A stretch of 64,000 nt of DNA from Lolium rigidum (taxonomy: Eukaryota > Streptophyta > Magnoliopsida > Poales > Poaceae). Location: assembly GCF_022539505.1 (NCBI RefSeq), contig NC_061508.1:97195276-97259275 (forward strand), written 5' to 3'. The notes under the pieces are model-generated. The model did no database searches and was not told the origin of the DNA. It saw nothing but the letters and a program-made list of their open reading frames with translations. The translations under genes were made by a program, and so were the position numbers. Shown here in pieces: positions 22,501-34,143 of this stretch (positions within the stretch are counted from its first letter, which is position 1; every line of letters begins with the position of its first letter).

Positions 22501-24239
22501 TATAGGGATTCGTTGCATAGAAAACAAAAAATTTCCTACCGCGAGAACGCAATCCAAGCCAAGATGCAATCTAGAAGATGAGAGCAACGAGGGGATGAAC
22601 GAGACTAACCCTTGAAGATTTCCAAAGCCTACGAGAGTAGGCTCTCGTTGCTGCGGTAGACGATCACTTGCCGCTTGCAAAAGCGCGTAGAAGATCTTGA
22701 CGGTGCCACAATCGGGCAGCACCTCCGTACTCGGTCACACGTTCGGTGTTGATGACGACATCCTTCTCCCCGTTCCAGCGGGCAGCGGAAGTAGTAGATC
22801 CTCCTCGGAATCCCGGTAGCACGACGGCGTGGTGGCGGTGGTGGTGGAGAACTCCGGCAGGGCTTCGCCTATGCGCTGCGGGAGTTTGTATGTGGAGGAG
22901 GGGAGGCTAGGGTTTGGGGAGAGGGGGCTATGGGCGCCGGCCTCAAGGGGGCATGGGTGGTGCGGCCAAGCCATGGGCTGCCCCTCTCCCTCTCCTCCTC
23001 ATTATATAGGTGGAACCCCAAGGGTTTGCCCAAAGTCTTCGAATAAGACCCCAACAGAAAAACTGCCTTATGGACGAAACCTAGAGGGACAGGGACTCTC
23101 CCCTCCCCTCTTTTCTTGGCCGGCCAAGGAGGTGGAATCCACCATGGACTCCACCCTCCCACTTGGTTGGCTGTTTAGGGTTTGTGGAGTCCCTCCGGGA
23201 CTCCTCCTTCCATAGTGATTTATTCCGGATAATTCTAGAAACCACCTTCCATAAATTCACCGGATCATTTCCAAACTTGGAATATGACTTCCTATATATG
23301 AATCTTATTCTCCGGACCATTCCGGACCTCCTCGTGATGTCATGGATCCCATCCGAGACTCCGAACAAAACTTCGAACTCCATTCCATATTCCATATCTA
23401 CTTAAACTTGTCACCCTACGGTTCGCGAACTATGTAGACATGATTGAGACCTCTCTCCGACCAATAACCAATAGCGGGATCTGGAGATCCATAATGGCTC
23501 CCACATATTCAACGATGACTTTAGTGATCGACTGAACCATTTACATACGATACCGATTCCCTTTGTCACACGATATTTTACTTGTCCGAGGTTTGATCAT
23601 CGGTATCTCTATACCTTGTTCAACCTCGTCGCATGACAAGTACTCTTTACTCGTACCGTGGTATGTGGTCTCTTATGAACCATTCATATGCTTGCAAGCT
23701 ATTAGACGACATTCCACCGAGAGGGCCCAGAGTATATCTATCCGTCATCGGGATGGACAAATCCCACTGTTGATCCATATGCCTCAACTCATACTTTCCG
23801 TATACTTAATCCCACCTTTATAACCACCCATTTACGCAGTGGCGTTTGATGTAATCAAAGTACCTTTCCGATATAAGTGATTTACATGATCTCATGGTCG
23901 AAAGGACTAGGTAACTATGTATCGAAAGCTTATAGCAAATAACTTAATGACGTGATCTTATGCTACGCTTAATTGGGTGTGTCCATTATATCATTCATAT
24001 AATGACATAACCTTGTTATTAATAACATCCAATGTTCATGATCACGAAACCATGATCATCTATTAATCAACAAGCTAGTTATATAAGAGGCTTACTAGGG
24101 ACTCCTTGTTGTCCACTTAACACACATGTATCAATGTTTCGGTTAATACAATTATAGCATGGTATGTAAACATTATCATAAACACAAAGATATATTATAA
24201 TAAACATTTTATTATTGCCTCTTGGGCATATCTTCAACA
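22501..24239 (-). mobile_element. 5' LTR of the BARE/Angela-like element, about 1739 bp
   Basis: On the minus strand it begins TGTTGAAGATATGCCCAAGA at 24239, the recognisable start of the BARE/WIS/Angela LTR, and ends at about 22501 (CCCTATA, the expected CA apparently mutated). Length fits the family. A TATA-like TATATAAT is at 23002-23009 on the minus strand. ORFs in 22735-23395 are not genes. Confidence 0.85.
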
Positions 24240-24276
24240 CTCCCCCCTCCCAGATCTTCTCCTCGTTGCTCCAAAA

Positions 24277-24363
24277 ATGTCGAGCTCGTCCTCCCGCAAG
24301 ATCGCCGCGGCAAACGGCTTCGGCCGCGGCAGCCTCACCGTGCCGGAGGTGTGGGCACTGTAT
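24277..24363 (+). pseudogene. N-terminal piece of Harbinger-borne ORF, split by the Sire insertion
   Basis: From the ATG at 24277 the frame reads MSSSSSRK and ends LTVPEVWALY. It continues in the same frame at 35976 (YHARYPVPP) once the Sire element and one TGTAC duplication are ignored. The upstream flank TGTATC carries one extra T relative to the downstream TGTAC. This separated piece can no longer be joined to the main ORF unless 11.6 kb is spliced out. Confidence 0.8.
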
Positions 24364-24548
24364 CTGTAAGGGTATTTTACCCTTATCCATTATTTTGGTA
24401 TCTATGACACCGTGCTAGAGTATTTGGACTAATACATGTCTACAAGATGACTTTCAGGTATTAGCCAAAGAGGTATGATGGTGTAGCAATGGAACAAAAA
24501 GGCAACGGGAGACCCCCCAATTCGACGAAAAATCAGCAAGTTTTTCAG

Positions 24549-24918
24549 AGCCTGGCCGGTCACAGATCCGGTCGGACTGGCCCTGGCACCGGGCAGCCCG
24601 GTCACCAACCGGACCCTGAATCGGTGCCATCCGGGAAGGTTCCAGTAAAGAGGGCAAGCCCTCCGGTCGGCGTCCGGTCGCCAGCCCGGTTTCGGACCGG
24701 CTGCTCCGGTCCATGGCCCGGTCTGACCGGGCGCCAGACCGAGCGGCCCGGTCAGCAACCGGACTTTGCGCCTGTGCCATCCGGGCGCCATCCAGTAAGC
24801 TCAGACGCCTGCCCGGTCAAGACCCGGTCCCAGCTCCGGTTGGAAACCGGCCGGCCCGGTCTGTGGCCCGGTCTGACCGGGCTGTGGACCGGCCTGTCCG
24901 GCGCCAAATCCGGTCGAC
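24549..24918. repeat. CCGGTC/GACCGG array in the 5' LTR
   Basis: Dozens of CCGGTC, GACCGG and CCCGGT words in both orientations, spaced 10-20 bp apart, end about 60 bp before the TATA box. The Arg/Gly/Pro-rich ORFs read through this block on both strands are compositional. Confidence 0.9.
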
Positions 24919-24979
24919 CGGGTTTCTCGACGAATCTGCTGATGTGGCAAGTGACCAACGGCCGTATTTAGAAGAACAC

Positions 24980-24987
24980 TATAAATA
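24980..24987 (+). promoter_or_regulatory. TATA box of the Sire 5' LTR
   Basis: TATAAATA in the context CACTATAAATAGGCC, at about the middle of the LTR, downstream of the CCGGTC array. The same sequence is at 35271-35278 in the 3' LTR. Confidence 0.85.
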
Positions 24988-25686
24988 GGCCTTCTCCTAC
25001 CTATGAACAGTTAGGCAACATACTACAAGCTGTTCTTGAGCTCTCTCTCTCTTACTCCATTGTTAGAAACACCAAAAGCCTCAGATCTCCCTCCTCCTCC
25101 ACCCAAACTCAAATCCCTCCGGGGAATCATTAGAGGAGGACCCGATCTACCGTTCTACCAAGCCAAATCTCATTCCCCCTTGTATTCATTGAGAAGCTTG
25201 CTTCCTAGGGTTCCTTGGAAACCCTAGGTGGGCAAGAGGAGTCCGAAGCATCCGGGCCGTGGATTTGCTCCGGGCAAGATTGTGAAGGTTTGGAGGCTAC
25301 CTCAAAGTCTACCACAAGTGAGTGAGCTATTCCTTCGTGGGATAGGCTCCGGAGAATAGGGTGAGCCTTCGTGGCGCGGGGAATCCTTCGTGGGACCTCT
25401 ACTCCTCCAAACGTGACGTACCTTGTTGCAAAGCAAGGGAACACGGGAATACATCCTCGTCTCCGCGTGCTATCGGTTATCTCTAACCGAACTCCTTACT
25501 TGTGATTTAATCGCTCTGTGAGAGCCTTCGTGCTCGAGTTAGTTGTATCCTCATATAGGTTGCTTCACCTAGTTTGCATTAGGCTCACCTTTATATTCCG
25601 CAAAGCCTAATATTGCAAAGAAAGAATTAAAATCTGTAGAAACCTATTCACCCCCCCTCTAGGTTTACCATCTCTATACTTTCAAT

Positions 25687-25697
25687 TGGTATCGAGC
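25687..25697 (+). promoter_or_regulatory. Primer-binding site of the Sire element, altered
   Basis: TGGTATCGAGC stands two bases after the LTR. The canonical initiator-Met PBS is TGGTATCAGAGC, so CAGAG is read as CGAG, the same kind of change seen at other CAG/CTG sites in the window. Confidence 0.85.
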
Positions 25698-25736
25698 CTG
25701 GACTCTTATTAAGGGCTTCACCGCCTTAAGAGTGAG

Positions 25737-28351
25737 ATGGATAAACTCTTCGAGGGTCTAGATGACGACTCTAACCTTTCGGTTAAAGAGATGAAATCTA
25801 GATTCTTGGCATATGATGCCGAGAAGAAGAAAAAGGAGGATGAGCTACAAAACCAAATGACGAAATGACTGCCATGCTTAAGAACCTAACTCGCGGGTGG
25901 AACTCCTAGTGGGGCTTCGGCCTCTAAGGAAACCTACCATGATGTTAACCATGACTATCCCGAAACACTTCACCCATGCCTCATATAAACCATAGTGGGA
26001 CCGTTCCCCATTACGATGGAACTCACTTTCCACATTGGAAATCTGCTATGGAATCTCATATTCGCAGCTGCAGGTGTGGAGCTATGGGAGCTCATTGTTC
26101 ATGGACATCGGGAGCCACAAGATCCTACTCGGTTGACCTCCACCGAGTTCTACAACCGTCAACTCAATGCATCCGCACGTGACAAGATTAGAAGTGGCAT
26201 CAACCGCAAGCTTCTTGATCAAGTCGATGACATTGTCTCCGCTAAGGAGTTGTGGGATCGGATCGTAGTACTCCAAGAGGGAACCGATTTGATCCAATCA
26301 GCTCTTTATGAGACCGCAAAGCAAGAGGCTCACCAGTTCATGATTCGAGATGGAGAATCCGTATCCGATGCCTATGCTAGGCTTGGTGCTCGAAAGTAAG
26401 GGTCAAGGGACTTGGTGCTGAAAAGTACAATGACGGCTTCGAGATGAACGAAGCCTTCATAAAATCCAAGGTCATTGCTATGATTGCCGTCAAACAAGAA
26501 GACACCAACCTTGCTCTCAACTTGCAAATCATGACCAAGAGTGCCGATCTCAACTCCGATGATCTAGTCTCCTATGTGGCCGCCAATGAAAGCATGGCCA
26601 AAGTCGGAAAGAGGCTCAAGGCAATGAACCGTGTTGATGAAGCCTCACACAACCATGAAGCGTCACACAACCTTGCTCTCAAGGCTAGAGCTGACCATGG
26701 AGGAGAAGAAGAATATGAAATTGAAGAGGATGAGGAGATGACTTCAACTAGTGACATCATCACTGACTTTGCCTTCTTTGCCAAGAAGTACAAGGGAAAG
26801 TTGCCTATGCTCCTCAATGACAAGAAGAAGAAGAGAACTTGCTACAATTGTGATGAAGATAGCCACTTTGCAAATGAGTGCCCTTATGAGAAAAGAGTAG
26901 ACAAGCCAAGATTCATCAAAGGGGTCAAGCCAAGATCGAAGCCAAACCCAATCAACGATCGATTCAAGAAGAAAAAGGGAAGAGCTTTTGTTGGAGCCGA
27001 GTACTTGTCCGATGATGAAGAAGAAGATGAGGAGAAGGAGGCCGGGGTGGCCGGTTTGGCTTACTCCAAGCCCGGGTCACTCTTTACTTATGACTACTCC
27101 AAGGACTACTCCACGGAGAATGATGTTGGTTCCTCCTTCATGGAAAGAATCACTCAAGATGATGACTTCGATGACTCTTCCTCCTCTACAATCGTTGGCT
27201 CTTGTCTTATGGCAAGGGAAACCAAGGTAATGGAACCTCCACCTTCCCTATCTAGTGTTCTTGATGATGAAAATGAAAATCAAGATGAACTAATTGTGCT
27301 TAAGGAACTTTACAATGTTAGATGCACCCTTCGTGGTGATGCTCTTGTCAAGTTTGATTTCTTGATGGACTCTCTCAAAGAAAAGGATGAGTCCATTGAG
27401 GAATTAGAATATCAATTGGATGAAAAGGAATGGAGATTCAATCTCCTAAGACAAGAGCTAAAAACCGAAAGGTGCATATCTCAAGGCCTTAAGCAACAAA
27501 TTGAGACCTATGAACTTGATAAAGTTAAGGACCTAGAAACTATTGATAGGGCTCAATCTTTGACTCAAGTGCTCCATACCTCAAAGGAGGAACTTGAAGT
27601 TGCTCATGCTTCTCTCACTAGGGATCTTGACCACCTTGAAAGAGCTAACAAGCTTGTAAAGGATGAGCTCAAGAAACTTGGAGAGAACCATGACCTACTC
27701 CAAGAAACCTACATGAAAGCACTTGAATCAATGAAGGATCCCATTGTTGTTGAAAAGCATGCTAGTTCCCCTACATCTTTTACTAGTGAGCATGCTAAGC
27801 TTGTTGAGGAACATGTTCGTTTACAAGAGGAACTCTCTTTGCATGTTGAGACCAATGCATATCTTGAATCCTTGGTGACTAAATATGGTCTCGACTATCA
27901 TCCTAATGAATCCTCTTGTGAGCATGCATCTATTCTTGAGGAAAATGTTAGGTTAACAAAGGAACTTGCAAAGTTCACCATCGCCAAGAACAAGATGGGA
28001 TTGGATGACCTCTTGAGTAAGCAAAGGTCAAACCATCAAAAGTTTGGACTTGGATACGTTCCCAAGTCTCACAAGAAGAAGAACTACAACAAGGAGAAAC
28101 CCGCTCAAGATAAGAACAAGAAGGTCACTAATAATGGCAAAGCCTCAAGGGGCAAAGCCACTAGTGGTGACCGCACGGGGCCAAACGATCACTATGCATT
28201 ATTTGTTGATTATTATGGTGATGTTTATGCTAACTATGTTGGCCCTCCTAATGGCTATGCTTATAGAGGGTACTCAATTTGGGTACCAAAAGATATTGTT
28301 GCCATTGCAAAGGAACCCATTAATCGATGGGTTCCTAAATCCTCTACTTGA
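25737..28351 (+). pseudogene. Sire Gag, frameshifted
   Basis: It opens MDKLFEGLDDDSN at 25737. Frame breaks occur near 25855-25865 (A-run), at 25888-25896 (AACTCGCGG where AACTGCGG would keep frame) and at 26388-26396. The gag fold around 26040-26400 (GVELWELIVHG, AKELWDRI, ALYETAKQEAHQFM) is followed by the open 635-codon segment from 26444. That holds a CCHC zinc knuckle at 26840-26881 (CYNCDEDSHFANEC), an acidic stretch, and a long coiled coil (about 27290-28010) typical of Sire gag, then a Lys-rich tail. It packages genomic RNA into virus-like particles. Confidence 0.9.
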
Positions 28352-28755
28352 TCTTGTAGGGGTATTCCTCCGGTGGTCCAAAATGGGTGTTTGATAGTGG
28401 ATGCACCAATCATATGACCGGAGGAAAAGGTGTGCTTGATCAATTCATTGAAGATATCAACAAGAAGTCAAGCATTACCTTTGGTGACAACTCAAAGGGA
28501 AAGGTACTTCGGTATGGCAAGGTAGCAATCTCTAAGGACTTGTGCCTTGAGACGGTTATGCTTGTTGAACACCTTGGCTATAACTTACTTTCTATATATC
28601 ATCTTGCCGATGCCGGTTACAATTCATATTTCACTAAATATTATGTGCAAGTCTTTAGGAGTGACAATCTCAAATTGGTCCTTGTTGGATATGTGGAGAA
28701 CAACCTTTACGTGGTTGACCTCTCGAAAGAGATCCCTCCTTCTCCACATGTCTAA
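28352..28755 (+). pseudogene. Sire aspartic protease
   Basis: The frame starting before 28387 carries VFDSGCTNHMTGG (catalytic Asp codon at 28393), the standard Copia protease motif, and continues to LYVVDLSKEIPPSPHV and a stop at 28753. A frame change and stop separate it from gag. It cleaves the polyprotein. Confidence 0.9.
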
Positions 28756-30311
28756 TGGCGGCCAAGCATGACGAAGGTTGGTTGTGGCATCGCCGCCTTG
28801 GTCATGTTAACATGAGGAATCTTAAACAACTCCTAAAGTGTGAGCATATTGTGGGACTAACCGGTGTTTCTTTTGAGAAAGATCGTGTTTGTAGTGCATG
28901 TGTAGCCGGAAAGCAACTCAAGAAGAAGCATCCCATCAAGAGTATTGTTTCCACATCTAGGCCTTTGGAGCTCCTTCATTTGGATCTCTTTGGGCCATCA
29001 CATTATGATACTCTTGGTGGGAGCAAGTATGGACTTGTCATTGTTGATGATTACTCAAGATACTCTTGGGTCTTTCTCCTTAAGTCTAAGGACGAGACCC
29101 ATAGAGAGTTCATCACCTTCGCCAAGAAAGCTCAACGTATGTATGAATCCGAGATCAAGGCAATTAGGACCGACAATGGCACCGAGTTCAAGAACTACAC
29201 TATGCAAGAGTTTGTTGATGATGAGGGCATCAAGCATGAGTTTTCGGCGCCATACACCCCTCAACAAAACTGTGTTGTTGAAAGGAAGAACCGGACTATC
29301 ATTGAGATGGCAAGAACCATGTTGAGTGAATTCAACTCACCCCACAACTTTTGGGGAGAAGCCATCTCTACGGCCATCCACTACTCCAACCGGCTCTTCC
29401 TCCGTCCCCTCCACAACAAAACCCCATACGAGCTCCTTACCGGTAACAAGCCTAATGTCATGTATATTCGTGTCTTTGGATGCAAATGCCTTGTTAAGAA
29501 CAACAAAGGAAAGCTCAGTAAATTTGAAACTAGAACCATAGAGGGTATATTTGTTGGATATGCGGAGAACTCTCACGCCTATAGATACTACAACCGGTCC
29601 TCCGGGACTATTGAAGTATCTTGTGACGTGGTGTTCTTGGAGGATAATGGCTCCCAAGTGGAGCAAGTTGTTCCATGTGTTGCAGGTAATGATGATGATC
29701 CATCTAGTGCCATCAAGCATATGGGCATTGGACACATCCGGCCCATGGAGGTTCATAATGATGATCAAGATGATGGAGTAGATGTTTCAAGCACGCCACA
29801 AGTGGAGCCTAGCTCAACTCAAGCCGAACCATCAAGTGCAACTCAAGAACCATCCTCTACTCAAGATGAGTCTCAATCCGAAGAACAAGAAGAAGATCCT
29901 CATTCCATGGAGCAAGATCATGATGACGATCCAGAAACATCCTCAACTCATGATCAAGCTCAAGTGGTCCCTCATGATCAAGTACTAGCAAGAGATGAAT
30001 TCATTGATCATGAAGGAACCGTTCGGAAGATCAAGGCCGCTACAAGGGCAAGCGACATGAAAGTGGATCAAGTCCTTGGTAGCATCTCAAGAGGAGTGGT
30101 AACTCGTAGACACCATGCATTACTTATCACTTATTGTCAACATCATGCTTTTGTGTCTAGTTTTGAACCACTCAAGGTACATGAAGCCTTGGTCGATCCG
30201 GATTGGGTAATTGCCATGCAAGAAGAATTGGAGTGTTTCACTCGCAATGAAGTATGGTCTCTAGTTGAGAGACCCAAGGATCATCGCATCAATGTTATAG
30301 GGACCAAATGA
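28755..30311 (+). pseudogene. Sire integrase
   Basis: An open frame of 518 codons. It contains the GAG-pre-integrase HHCC region (WHRRLGHVNMRNL ... CSACVAGK), the catalytic core with Asp in LLHLDLFGP, Asp in IRTDNGTEF and Glu in VVERKNRT, and a C-terminal GKLSKFETRTIEGIFVGY segment. An Asp/Glu/Ser/Gln-rich linker then leads to RT. QQNCVVERKN has Cys where Gly is usual. The frame ends at TGA 30309-30311, where TGG would continue into RT. Confidence 0.95.
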
Positions 30312-31713
30312 GTATTCAAGAACAAGCAAGATGAGAATGGCATTGTCATACGAAACAAAGCAAGGTTAGTGGCGCAAGGGTTTGCCCAAATAGAAGGTAT
30401 GGACTTTGAGGATACCTTTGCGCCGGTAGCCCGTCTTGAAGCTATTCGTCTTTTGCTTGCATTTGCATCTTTCCACAATTTCAAACTATTTCAAATGGAT
30501 GTAAAAAGTGCATTTTTGAATTAATGGTCCTCTAAAAGAAACCGCATATGTGGCTCAACCCCCGGGTTTCGAAGACCCATGCCGACCCAACCACGTGTAT
30601 TTACTCCATAAGGCACTCTACGGTCTCAAGCAAGCTCCACGTGCTTGGTATGAGTTCCTTAGGGATTTCTTACTACATGATGGGTTTTGCATGGGTACGG
30701 TCGATTCCACCCTTTTCACCAAGCGGGTTAAAGGGGGTGGCTTATTTATATGTCAAATATATGTTGATGATATTATCTTTGGTGGAACTAACCCCAATCA
30801 TAACAAAGCTTTTGAGCTATTGATGACTAGGAAATTTGAGATGTCCATGATGGGAGAGTTGAAGTTCTTCCTAGGCTTCCAAGTGAGGCAACTTGCAAAA
30901 GGCACCTTCATCTCTCAAGAAAAGTATGTGAAGGACATGGTCAAGAAATTCAACATGACCAATGCAAGCCCAATGAAGACACCCATGCCCGTAAAGGGGC
31001 AAATTGGTTCATGTGATGGTGAGAAGGATGTGGACATAAAGGTATACCGCTCCATGATAGGATCCTTGCTCTACCTTTGTGCCTCTAGGCCGGATATCAT
31101 GCTAAGTGTAGGGATGTGTGCTCGTTTTCAATCCGCTCCCAAGGAGAGCCATTTAATGGCGGTCAAACGGATTCTAAGATACCTTGTTCTCACTCCTACT
31201 CTCGGGCTTTGGTATCCAAAGGGGTCAACCTTTGAACTCATTGGCTATTCGGATTCCGATTGGGCCGGTGATAAGGTTGACCGGAAGTCTACCTCCGGGG
31301 CTTGCCAATTTATTGGCCGGTCATTGGTGAGTTGGTCATCCAAGAAACAAAACTCCACCGCTTTATCCACCGCCGAAGCCGAATACATATCCGCGGCATC
31401 TTGTTGCACTCAATTGTTATGGATGAAGCAAACCTTGAAAGACTATGGTGTGTCTCTTGGTACGGTGCCTCTTCTTTGTGACAATGAAAGTGCAATTAAG
31501 ATCGCCAATAACCCGGTTCAACATTGTCGCACCAAACATATTGACATTCGCCATCTCTTCCTACGTGATCATGTTGCCAATAAGGATATTGATCTCACTC
31601 ATGTGGGAACAACCTACCAATTGGCGGATATTTTCACTAAGCCTTTGGATGAAGCCCGCTTTGTTAACTTGAGAGGAGAACTTGGTATTCTTGATCCTAA
31701 AAACTTGGATTGA
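30288..31713 (+). pseudogene. Sire reverse transcriptase and RNase H
   Basis: After the TGA at 30309 the RT start continues (RLVAQGFAQIEGMDFEDTFA, FQMDVKSAFLN). A small insertion near 30521 shifts the frame. From 30550 the frame is open to 31713 with LYGLKQAPRAWYE, the catalytic YVDDI (30760-30774) and FLGFQV. RNase H follows with YSDSDWAGD, AEAEYISAA and CDNESAIKIANN and ends TKPLDEARFVNLRGELGI. Only the nonsense change and the indel prevent a complete pol. Confidence 0.95.
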
Positions 31714-32608
31714 TTAACTTCTTGCACTATATTCTTGCATTTATCTTGCTATCTAGCTTAGAGGCATAGAACATATGGGGATAGACATCTTACCATGTCT
31801 TGGTATGATGCATACCTATGTGTGCAACATAAATAGACCCAATGTCATTATATGGACCCAAGCATGTCTCTTCGAGGTCTCATGACATTTGCGCTTTCAC
31901 ATAGGGGGAGTAATCCCCCGCCCTTCATTGAGCCTTCATTACAACTTGATTAGACTATATAAGGCCAAATGATCTTATTGCAAAAATCATTTCAAAATGA
32001 CTTATGATTCTTGATATAAATATACCTCGAATCATACCCATTGTCGCTATTTATATTTTGTTTGGATTTCATTCCAATGGGTATGCCTAGAGAACTTTGT
32101 GTTTCCAACCCCATGTCTATGCTCATCTCATCATCATCTATCTATCTATATGTACATGTCATCATCTGAGCACTCACACACATTTACACAAAGTTTAGGG
32201 GCAAAACGAGGCAAAATGACACATTTTTGGGAAAATTGACTCTGGCCGGTCACTGGCCCGGTCGGACCGGCCTTTGCGCCGGGTCGTCCGGCGTCTGGCC
32301 CGGTCGACCGGGCGCCCGACCGGCCGTGCGGGCTGTTATGTCTTGGAGAGGATACCCCTTGGGGATCTTCTTCCTCATTATCCCCCACCTCTCAAACCTC
32401 CATGGCCGCCGCCTCCACCATCTCCACCACGCCCTAGGCACTTCCCACCACTAGTTTCTCCCCAAACTTCACACAACCATAGATCGGGATCTCTCAAGCA
32501 TCTTCACCAAAGGATTTGGTCCCTCTCAAGCTATTTTGGGAGATCTTGGGGATTTGGTCCTCAAGCCTTCTTCACGAGTTCTTCTTGCTCTCTTGGGCAA
32601 AGAGGACG
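31714..32608. other. Sire spacer between pol and the extra ORF, with CCGGTC block
   Basis: No coding until the ORF at 32609. A 90-bp GC-rich block at 32244-32332 repeats the CCGGTC/GACCGG words of the LTR array. The flanking TTACACAAAGTTTAGGGGC and CATTATCCCCC sequence is leader-like, so the block may mark an internal promoter or an old LTR fragment. Confidence 0.6.
32244..32332. repeat. Second CCGGTC/GACCGG array, inside the Sire element
   Basis: GGCCGGTCACTGGCCCGGTC, GGACCGGCC, CCCGGTCGACCGGGC and related words. Same word class as the LTR array but a different arrangement. Confidence 0.85.
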
Positions 32609-34143
32609 ATGTCTTCGGGAGACTGGAGCGGTGAGGACCGTGACACCACTGCCAAGAGAGGGAGGCATGCAGGACACCCACCACGCCGTACTAGTGGTCG
32701 TGCATCTCAGCCCACTGGTGGCAGCTCATCTAGGGGCCGAACCAAGACATCCGCAGTAAGAGGAAAGATAAACATGCCGCACGGGATGGTGATGAGGTAC
32801 CGCCGTAGTTCAATGTTGGTGATGTACATATTGGTGCATGGAGAAGACTCGAGAGAGTCCAACCCCTATCGCTTTGAGGAACCCACTTACACAGGGGAGA
32901 TCAGTTTTTCTGGACCAAGACACAGCAAGTCATGTGGGATGAATACTATGACTGCCACGAGCACATGAAGAAAGGCACCATTGTTATGCCCAAGGCCATC
33001 AAGGATGTCATTGGAATGTATGAAGCCACCAAGTTTCGCTTTGTGGTTGGGACCTTGCGGCGGATGAGGTTGTATGATCTTATGTGCTTGACACCTACTG
33101 ATGGGTGCTATTGTCCAACCTTTGTGAGACAGTTTCACTGCACAGTTTTTTTCCATGATGATGTAGCTCGGACTATGACTTGGATGACTGGCAAACAGAA
33201 ATACACTTGCACCTATCTTGATTTCTGTGAAGCTTTGGGGTTTGGTGGAGGGAGTGCTTCTGGTTTCAAGATATATTCTCAGCGAAGTTCACCGGAGGGG
33301 ACATTGCCTTTTGCTATCCTCCGGAACCCACACTGGACCTCCCTCCATCTCCGGCATGTACTACTCCTACCTTATACTTGCCAAGCTATTCCGTGAGACC
33401 CTCATCGGCAAGTCCGGCGATACAAGTGAATGCCGTGCATATCATCCGAACTTGATGTACTATCGTCACCCTGAGCACCGGAAACTTATTGATGGCTGTG
33501 ATCTCATCTACTGTGAGTTACGGCGCTGTGTTCGCGAGCGGTTGACTCCTAATCTTGCCCAGTACGTTCAGCTGCTCATCAACCATGTTGTGCCCGCACC
33601 TCTCAATACTCAAGGTGAGCGGGTCAGGATGGACGCTTTCAAGGTACCTGCCCAAGGTGATAGACCGGATGTTCCTGAGATGATGCCTTCGAGCGCCGGT
33701 CCAAGGAACGCCATGACCATGCTAGCTCCAGCTCCTCTAGGCGCCCACGGCGTGGTGTCTCACGGTTCTTCTCTAGCTTATGGCGGATGTGCAAAAATAC
33801 CAATGATGTTGCACATCAAAGTCTTTCTTTGAACCAAGAGACAAGGAGGCGCCAAAATGAGTTCATGGCTACTAGGAATGTACCTGTCCCTCCTCCTGGC
33901 CCTGAGTTGGAGCCTGTCCACGCACCAAACTGGGAGATGCCTCTTCTTTCTGATGAGATGTTCCAGAACTTTGATCCTTCCCTGTACTTTGGTGGTCCTC
34001 CTCCTAGATCTGCTCGTGCACCTCCTGCTGATGATGAAGAGGATGAAGGTGATGAGGATGACAATGGCGAGGATGATGATGAAGAGGATGACGATGAGGA
34101 TGGTGATGGCAGCTCTCCATCCGCGGGGCACGAGTTCTATTGA
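32609..34143 (+). pseudogene. Extra 3' ORF of the Sire element, frameshifted
   Basis: It begins MSSGDWSGEDRD with an Arg/Ser/Gly-rich, probably disordered N-terminus. A conserved globular part follows (MWDEYYDCHEHMKKG, KFRFVVGTLRRMRLYDLM, TYLDFCEALGF) after a 1-nt frame change near 32890, then another shift near 33285, a segment HPEHRKLIDGCDLIYCELRR, and finally a Pro-rich region and long Asp/Glu tail ending at 34143. It sits where Sire elements carry an envelope-like or unknown ORF. I see no signal peptide and no transmembrane segment, so an envelope function is not supported here. Confidence 0.75.

Larger units (their letters stand above)
19420..24239 (-). mobile_element. BARE/Angela-like Copia derivative, apparently non-coding, minus strand
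   Basis: It consists of the LTR (22501-24239), PBS (22487-22499) and about 3.07 kb of internal sequence running left until it is cut by the gypsy insertion at 19419. No gag or pol domain can be found in six frames of 19420-22486, so this is a non-autonomous derivative or a heavily decayed copy. The rest and its 3' LTR lie outside the window. The outer flank after the LTR is CTCCC (24240-24244), inside a Harbinger element. Confidence 0.8.
24365..25684 (+). mobile_element. 5' LTR of the Sire element
   Basis: It begins TGTAAGGGTATTTTACCC (itself an inverted repeat, GGGTA/TACCC) and ends ATACTTTCA just before the PBS. It contains the CCGGTC array and a TATA box. Leader-like sequence after the TATA box includes repeated CTTCGTGG words. 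Confidence 0.95.

Noticed and set aside
22735..23395. ORFs of 80-128 codons around the BARE-like LTR
   Set aside because: They lie wholly in an LTR promoter/leader region and match no domain.
24429..24971. Long overlapping ORFs on both strands (up to 160 codons) in the Sire 5' LTR, repeated at 34748-35403
   Set aside because: They read through the CCGGTC/GACCGG array; Arg/Gly/Pro-rich translation in every frame is compositional and there is no family signal.
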